Below are positions 43,001 to 52,000 of a stretch of 64,000 nucleotides of DNA, piece after piece. Position numbers and translations under genes: made by a program. This DNA is from Echinometra lucunter (lineage: Eukaryota > Echinodermata > Echinoidea > Camarodonta > Echinometridae), in the NCBI GenBank assembly GCA_029962745.1, contig CM057156.1:2371114-2435113 (forward strand). Reading direction: 5' to 3'. The notes under the pieces are model-generated. The model was not told the origin of the DNA, ran no database searches, and was given only the letters and a program-made list of their open reading frames with translations. Numbering within the stretch: the first letter of the stretch is position 1; every line of letters begins with the position of its first letter.

Positions 43001-46000
43001 CACTCACATGCCAATTTAATCACAATAACGCATCCTACCAGGTATCCATTCCACACCTGGGTGGAGAGTAGCAAATGTGAATAAACATCCTGCCACAAGA
43101 CCTTAGTACCTGGCAGGGGTTTCAACCCGTCAACTGTTTGATTGAGAGTCCAATGAAAGAACCACCACACCACAGTACCTGCAAAGATATGTAAGAAACC
43201 TAACGTCGCTTGTCAGTGATTCTGGAGACTTTTGCTTCCCTAGCCAAACACTCTTCTGCTGTCCCTGTGTGGTGCATTTTGAATATGTTTACAGGGATTG
43301 CCAAATAATGCCGTGACTTTGACCACTGAGAGGGAAATTCTGTTTGCAGAAGCAACATGTTAATGTACTTGAACTTGCATACATTTACATGTACATTGAA
43401 ATCCACTATCACATACATTTATAAAGGGAAATTAAGGTTTTTATCAATTTGACTAGCTTGGTTGTCTTGTCTTCCTCTGCTCTTTTGTTGAACTGCATTT
43501 AGTTTGTTGAGCAAATATCATTGATATGTAGTCATAAAAATTCAGAGAAATGTTGGGATCCTGTGATCATTGTTATCAGTTGTTGTTGTTGTTCCATACT
43601 CCCTTGAAGCATTATCCTGGGGTCAGGATAAATTAGGATTTCTTTCTTTCCAAGCAACTCCCTCTGAGGGGAGGATATGGTAAACCTCTCTTAAGCCCCC
43701 ATTCCACTATGCTGCTCTAGCTACGATTTTTTCATGTCGGGGAAGATCGGGTGAAAAATGGCCGATCTGGACCCAATACTCAGCGATTTTCTCTTGGCAA
43801 GAATAATTTTCATTTTGGAGAAAGCCAGGGAAATCGTGGTAGATAGGGGCAGCAGCGGTACCACAGCGGCGCCCACTTTACGTCCCATTCAGGTGCCATT
43901 GTCACACTGAGAAAGACTTTACTACGCTGTGTTTACGCTGTAATAACGTTCTTTCCGCTCGCCTTACAATGAGTTTTGATCGGGAAGATCGGGATAAAAT
44001 TTTGAACATGTTCAAAATTTCTCCCCGATCTGAACAAATGCCCGCTCCTATCCCGATCTCACAACGCTGTTTTTACGATGCCGCCGATTGCAAGCGATAC
44101 CAGTACGCTTTCCCCGATCTACCAAAATCTGCGAGATCGGGGTAGATCGGGAGCCAGATCAGCATAGTGGAACGGCCCCTTTAGGATATATTCTGCCATC
44201 CAATGAAAAAAGAAAGCACTCTGTAGAATGCGTTTCATAGGAGAAGGTGCATACATTGTATGCGGGCAAGCCTGAATCCGATGACCGGGGTAATAATATT
44301 TCTGTAAAGCCCTTAGGGATTCTCTTGGAGATGTATTAGGCGCTATATAAATCCAGAATATTATATTATTACTATTATTATTATAGTGAATTAAGAAACT
44401 ATGTCACAGTTTTATGTGGAAATCTATGGAGATTGTTCCTTTTGATATGTCTATATTTTGGAAATTGGGGGTCATGTGACCTTTATCTCTTCACCTTCAT
44501 GTAGAGCATACCAAACAATATCTAAAATCAAGAAAAAGTCAATTTCAGAAAAACAAGAGTTGCTTCCTCTTGTTATTGAATGGCAGTATTGGCGTTTTGG
44601 CTGTCGTTTCTCTATCATACTTATCGTCCCTGTTTTCACGAAGTGACGGATGGGCATGCAACTTTAGAAAAGTTAGTTTTGAGTAAATCGCTTTCAAAGT
44701 TTCAAATCTACAATGTAAACCTCTTGAAAGTATGAAGGGTGAATAAATTTTATATCCTCGTATATGGCATATTCTGGACAATGTTCATTATTAATCATTT
44801 GCATATTCCTTTTATATTTTTGAAGAAAACGAGGTATAAACATTGCCGTCATTTCGTGAAAACACAAAATTCAAGATCCCACTGTGATTTTGTTTTCACG
44901 AGGTGACGGATCTCAGCCGCAACGCGTGTTAAACAAATGGGACTTGATTAGCGCGCATTTGACCTAATTGTGGGCAATCACGTATTCAAAGCGAACATAC
45001 GGGATGGCTGAAAGCCGTCACTTCATGAAAAAAGAAAATCCTTTTACTAGGTATTTTCTTGTTGACGTCATTGCCATAGTTACGTAATTAGACATTATTA
45101 CGGTCTGAAACTCTGTGAGGTTCAAGATGTTAGTGAAAGATGTCCAAAAATGCAAAAAACTCAAAGTTGAAAAATTTGCTATTTTCCTCATATCCGTCAC
45201 TTCTGAAAACAGGAACGATATAACACTGTTATTATTAAGTATTTTTGGCGTCATGTATGCCTGGGAGGGGAAAAGCAAACTTGATCACTGTGATCCTTTG
45301 GTCTCTCTTCCTGGTATACCTCATTATACAACACATAGTCACATATAGAATATATTGTCACTGTTTTAATTTTGTAATACATGTATTGCACTTTTCTAAT
45401 TTTGTATCACATATTTGTTGAATAACTTGAATTTATGTTTACACATGTCGCATCACCTTGAATTTCTTTTTTTTAAACACTTTCTCATTTCAGTTTGTTG
45501 ATTGTTTTGTTGCTGCATGTGTTTTTGTTCATTAATGTGCATCTTGTTATCCAAAGTAAATGTATAATTGATTCAAAGTGCATGAAGTAGTGTACCCTGT
45601 CTGTAAAAACTCTTGAATGTTTTAAAAATGTAGAAAGGAAAAATATATTTCAGATTTTGCAATCTATTCAAAACTATGTCATTTTCATGCAATATGCACT
45701 GCCGAGATCATAGATGGTCAGTTTCTTACCATGGTAGGCTCTGCAATTACATAATGATGTTATAGTTATTAGATATTAATTAAAAACAAAACAAAGACTA
45801 CAAATGAATGCGGTGAAGGTAGGGGCCCCTGTACTGGTACTTGAATACTTTGTAATAACAGCTCTAGATCATTATGTGATATTGCAAATTCTTATCAAAA
45901 TCTAATACCGCTGAAATGTCATTTAATATCGATTGAAATTTTTACAATATTTGTTTTTTGACGCATGAAACCGAATGACTTCTTTGCTGTAATAATGTGT

Positions 46001-49000
46001 CTTGAATGTACTTGAATATCTAGAATGTATTAATCTGGACATCAAGTACATGTATGACTGGATTTTTTGCATTTTCCATAAACCCTAGACCATAGACATA
46101 TAATAAATTTACTAGACGAAAAGCAGCACGCGCAGATATCATTACGCGAATGTCATTAGGCCCGCCTCTTTCGGATCATTTGAAGGGGCCGATAAGCACC
46201 CATTATCGCCTTGATATTGGTAACACTGTTGCATTATTCATATCTATTGCGCGTGTCAGTTTTATTGTGACACTTTGATTAATTGCGCAATTGTTGCACA
46301 CTTGTTGGGCATTTATTGTGCATTTATTGCGCATGTTTTTAGCTGCTGGGTGTGATGTTTTAAAACATGCACAAACACACGCTACTCCTTGGAATCAGCT
46401 TACAAAATGAATTATTCATTTTTGATCATGAATATTGATGGGTGCTTAGGTCAGCCTTCTAATGAATCTGGACAAAATGGTGGAGCTTTTATAGGGGCCT
46501 TCCCTAGACATAAGGTATTTTAAGCTTAGTATTGAATGGGTTAAGCAGTTTACATCCCTTAGGCAAATCCATACACCTGCCAAGCTTTATTTTGGAGAAC
46601 CTGTATAACACTATACATGTAGTTCAATGAAAATTAAATTCAATAGTCCTAAAATATCACATTGAAGGATGCTTCAAGACTTGTAATCGAAATAGACAAA
46701 GTCACTGAACTTTTTGGCTTGGTCATTAAGGTCCAATCATGTTGAATCAGTACATACATGTAAGTGATGAAACCATGATCATGGTTGTTTATATGCTTCT
46801 GTACTGTAGTTTCCATTATAGTGCTTACAAATTACGTAAACGTGGAAGACTCTCGGGCTCCAATAGTGTGATGAAGTTTACAGTTCTTTTCTTTGAATTG
46901 ATTATAGTTGGATCAGTGATATATGATAATCAGAGACCTTTTACTATTCTTTTCTTTTGAATCGATTACAGTTGGAGCAATGATGTACGATGATCAGAGA
47001 CCAGTCTCAGCTAACTATGACAATCCTCAGAGTCCAAAGTTTAGCGACCGCAAGATGACCGAAGCTGCATACAACGCATCACTGCCAAACCATCCGCTTA
47101 ACCTGGAGGTTGGTCAGCAACTACAGAGGGCGACAAGCAATGGAGATCAACATACGATTGATCCGTTCGATATGGGTAAGTGGTAAAGGTTTAGTTCTTT
47201 GAGTTCATGAAAGATAAAGCAATGGACATCATTGATGGGCAGCAGCCTACAGTACTGATGGCCTACAAGACCAACAACCCATCGTAGGCTTCACTAGACC
47301 CACAGTCCAAGAGATTGATAACCAGGGGAGTGTTTCATCAAGTGTCTTGTCAGTGATTTTTTACCGACAACTGTTATAAGCTGCTGAAATCCTTGCATCT
47401 GATTGGCTGAGAGCAAATTTGTCAGTAATAGTCACTGACAAGACACTTGATGAATGCCCCGCTGCAAGCCTGGTTTGTTGGTCTTGTTGGCCTTCTGACA
47501 ACTTTTCTGAAGATTTCAGGATACCCCCAATGTCAGTCTTGTAGGCTATGTACAGTATCGATTGTCTGTCTGTAAAGATGTTGGTCACATGGGCTTTTGG
47601 TGTACAAAGATGTCCCTCGTTGATGTAATTATCACTGGTTAGTGGAAAAGTATTGTTTTCCTTAAAATTATTTAATTGAAAAAAAAAAAAAAATCATGGC
47701 AGTAGGCACAATAGTCTAGCAAATGGAAGTTCAGTTCAGTTCAGTTTATTCCACTTTTAAACAAACATACAATTTCTTAGTACATATAAGTTCGATACTT
47801 AAGACAATGGTAAAATAAAAATGTTATCTACAAATCTATACAATGTATTTTACAAGAGGAAATAAGAAGAAATGTTTGTAAGTGGAGAGACCTTAAAAGC
47901 TATGCTTGTAAATATAGGCCCCGCTTGTAGAAAAATAATATGGAATAACATTTTTATGGGGAAAAAGAGAAAGAAGAAATCAAGATGCTGCGAAATGAAT
48001 GTAGAAAAAGGAGGGAGAGAGAAAGAGACAAACTAGAAGTGGTATGGAATACAAGACGATCAGCGAACAAAAACTAGTACACACCGTTACAAGGGACAGT
48101 GAAAGATATTGTAACTCGCCTTAAACTACAATAAAAAAACTGCTTATACTCTGGTGCCGAGGTAGTGTTATCCTGAAAGCAAATAAATATGTCTAAAGTC
48201 ACTATTTCTGTGGGCTGTCCAGTCTCCTGACTAATTTTATCAGTGAAAACGCCAAAGTCAGAGAAACAAAATGATGAAATCTTAACAGAAGGGGAAATAT
48301 AATGAGAAAGGTATAGATGTTTGAATGCTTTAAAGGTTCATGTAATGTATATGCAAACCTATGAATTGTTTAGTCTAATTGTTTAAAATTTCCCTTTTGT
48401 TGGGGTTAGAAATACCATGAATTTCCAAATATAACCTTTGCTTTTGGGGGAGTATTCAAGGTATCTTATTTACCATATTTTGTTACATATTGTTTTTAAA
48501 AGGGGCCATCCAGCTTACCTAGGAAAAAAAATCAAATGAGAATACCAACGTCAGAGAAACAGAAAGATGAAAATATGAAGAAAAAAAAAAATTAAAAGAA
48601 AGAAAGAAAAATATGAATGTTTGAATGCTGAAATCACTCAGCAAACTTCAGATTGATGAATTAGTTATCAATCTGTAACCTATTTCTTTACATTTTCCCT
48701 TTTGTTGTGCTCCGAAATATCATGAATTTCCTGATGTATCCTAAGTAACTTTTTGTCTTGAGGCTGTACTCAAAATATTTTATTTTTACCAGCTCCTCCA
48801 GTTATGTGATGAACCGCACAGTCATAAAATCAACATTTGCCAAGGGCTGTATCATATTTCCAAGATTAAATCTCTGTATAAAAGTGTATATCGTTATCTC
48901 CAGTGTAAAACATTCGCGATTTTCTTGTTATTTATTTGATTACATTCAGAATTTTTCTTCATCTTTATCTCTGATTTTTGTGCTTGAAGACAAGTTGTCA

Positions 49001-52000
49001 GTAAAGTTGGAATAACCTTTAAAAAGAAGAACAATGTTTGAGGATAGGCTTTTGATGTACATAAATAAAACTGATCAATCATGGACCTGCTATTTGTATG
49101 TAGTACATGTAGATTTTCAGTGAATATGGAGATGTTTTAAACTTGCAAACACATCATATTAAATCCAAATGCTTAAAAAAAAAAACATATCAAGCACTGT
49201 TATTTTTTATTGTGTTAGAAGAGAAAATTTGCCTCTTTGTTTTAATTGATATTATTTTGATTTTCTTTTTAAATTTCTGTGTGGGAAACATGCACATCAA
49301 AATATGTGTAACTATAATATACAAATTTCTTTTGCTCATTAATATCACAGTTTTATTTAATGCTTTGCTTATTTTGCAGCCTGTTACAGTTTTGACTGAA
49401 TCAATGTTATTATTCCAAAAATGTCAATTTCAGCCTTCAATATGCACTATAATCTGTTTGTATTGCCTGTGACAAGAGTCTTTAACCAAGTCCATATTGA
49501 TACAACCGTTTATTACTCTCTGTAGGATGCCTGTTTGTTAGGTCAGATGAACACACGAGGGATGGTCAGTGATATCCCCCCTTTGGGTATATCAGACCTA
49601 GAACTGGAGACTTCTTTCATTAATATTCATAGACACAGAAGGAAAGCAACAAATGGCTCTCCCCCCCCCCCCCCCCCCAGCTAATTCATATCTCCTCACC
49701 ATTCAACCTAGAGACTTGATACTGCCTCTCCACCAGAAGTATTATTTTTAATTATAAATGAAACACAGATTTACAGATGGACAGGATAAAAAAATATTGC
49801 CCTAAACTTCAGTCATCGTGAAGTTGCATAAACAGACACTCGCATGTCGGCGTACATCGCCTCATTAGACTTTTGTTAAATTAAATATTGATAGATGTTC
49901 TATCTCATAGCATTCCTTTGTCAAATTTCTTTGAAAAATTTTGAAAATCCTTAAGGGTGCTGATTAGTGTTAGCATAATACATTAAAGATGCTAGGTCGT
50001 GGGCTTTCATGGGGAATGGATCATAATTTGCTGACACCAGACTTTGTGAAAATAACCTGTAATAGAGCTACATTTCTGGAGCACAGCAAAACAAGCTGTC
50101 CCACCACAAATATTCTTCGGCCTGCTTCGGGCATTAGTGAGATAATGACTTTGCCATATGGGGAAAGGGTGAAGTACTAGTATACAGAGCATTACATAAG
50201 GTCTGTTAGTCATAAAACTCACAGTGATGGACAACACCTGTTACTGGGTTAAGCACCCATGGTGTCAAATTCCCCATGAAAGCCCTCGACCTAGCGTCTT
50301 TAAGCAGTGATTTGAAGCAGGATGTTATGGGTAAGGAGTAATGTAGGGGAATTTCCATGATATTACTCCTCTTCTTTATATTTGTGCTCTTACTCTGATA
50401 CAAAAGACTCCTCCTTGTTCTGGTTGAAAATGTCCTCTGTTTCAGACACTGATGATGATTTTTTACATATTTCAGTGAGTTCTTTGATTAGGAAGTGCAA
50501 TAAAAAATAACAGACAATGAAAAAATAAAACATGAATGATTATAAAAGAAAAGAACAGTGATGTTGTGGATGTGAGGGAGTAGTAAAGGCCATTGGCCTG
50601 TCAAGGCTACTCCCTGTATCAATATACATCACTGAAAGACTGACGCTGACAAACACAGAAGCAAAAAACTAACAAAGAATATATTATAACAAAGAATATA
50701 TTAACATTTCACCTTGAGTCACAACCTTGTTGGTATGTAAATAGTGGATAGTATTTTTTGTGCAGGATAGCATTTTTTAGATCATTCGGTTGGCACCATA
50801 TTTATCTTCTCGCCTTCTTCATCCTTAGAAAAACCTGCAAAGTCTTAAGTATGTGCATAATGCCTAAAGAGCCTTTTGGATGATGAATACAATGGTATGG
50901 TTGTACGTCTCATCCAAGACTTTCACAGCGGGTAAAATTCATCTTCTAACTCTTCTAAGGCGTGAGATACATGTATCTGCATGGGGATTTTGTTTTTCAC
51001 TGCAGGAGGATATCTCATGAAGTAAATTTAATAAAGATGACTGCTATCACCTCATTCATCAAATCATTTCTCTCTGTCATTTATTATCTGGTCAGTATTA
51101 ACTGAGTACTCCCACAGCTGTATTTTCAACCTGTTGAATTCTAAGACTGAGATAACTCGGGCTAGAGTCTGTGAAAAATACATGTTATACTTTAACTTAA
51201 ATTGTACTCGGTGCTTTAAGCATTGTTATTTATTTCATGTACCGCATGTCCAGATTCGAGGCCTCTGATTGGCCAAACATGCAGGCATGAAATTCACGAC
51301 AGACTGCCGGGCAGTATAGCGAAAAATATTGCCAGGGCATAGTTCTACTTGTCTGACAGTGCAATGAGAATTGTTTACTGCATATTGCCTATACCCCCCC
51401 CCCCTCCCACACACGATTCATGCTTATCGGTTGAGTGTTGTACATGGTTATTAAAGGACAATTTTCTTTATTCACAAAACTAAATTAAGGCTGTACACTG
51501 TGGGCTCTTCAGTAAATAACTTCTAATAATATTCACAACTAGAATAATCATTTTCTACTTTTATACTTCTCTTTTGTTCAAGAAGATAATAGATGGAAAG
51601 ATTTTGCTATAAACAGGGAGTTTTCAGTTCACACAGTTGGCCTATCAGAAGTGAATGTTGAAAGTTAAGTTGTACACTCTATAATCTAAGGAAAGAAAGA
51701 CAGCCTCTGGTTACTTGAAATGTATGTTGATGCAAAGCTCCTGGTGGACTTTCCCTTTCCACCAGCTTTTCTTCCTTCTTGAGATAAAATGATTAATTCA
51801 GACAACAATTATTGAAATGTATGCTGAATTCCCCCAAGGGCCCACAGATCTTTAGAAAATTTTCTAGGGCTGTTTTCTAGTCAGCATCTGGGAGAAGGCA
51901 ATCAATTTGGTTAAAGCGTCGCTCATCAGGTAGTATCGTTTAAATGTTTTCTGTAAAGGTTGTCCCAGCTTGTACATCTGCCAAACACTTGATTTGAATG

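Noticed and set aside
43200..43418. Minus-strand frame of 72 codons
   Set aside because: No domain, no splice context and typical intron composition.
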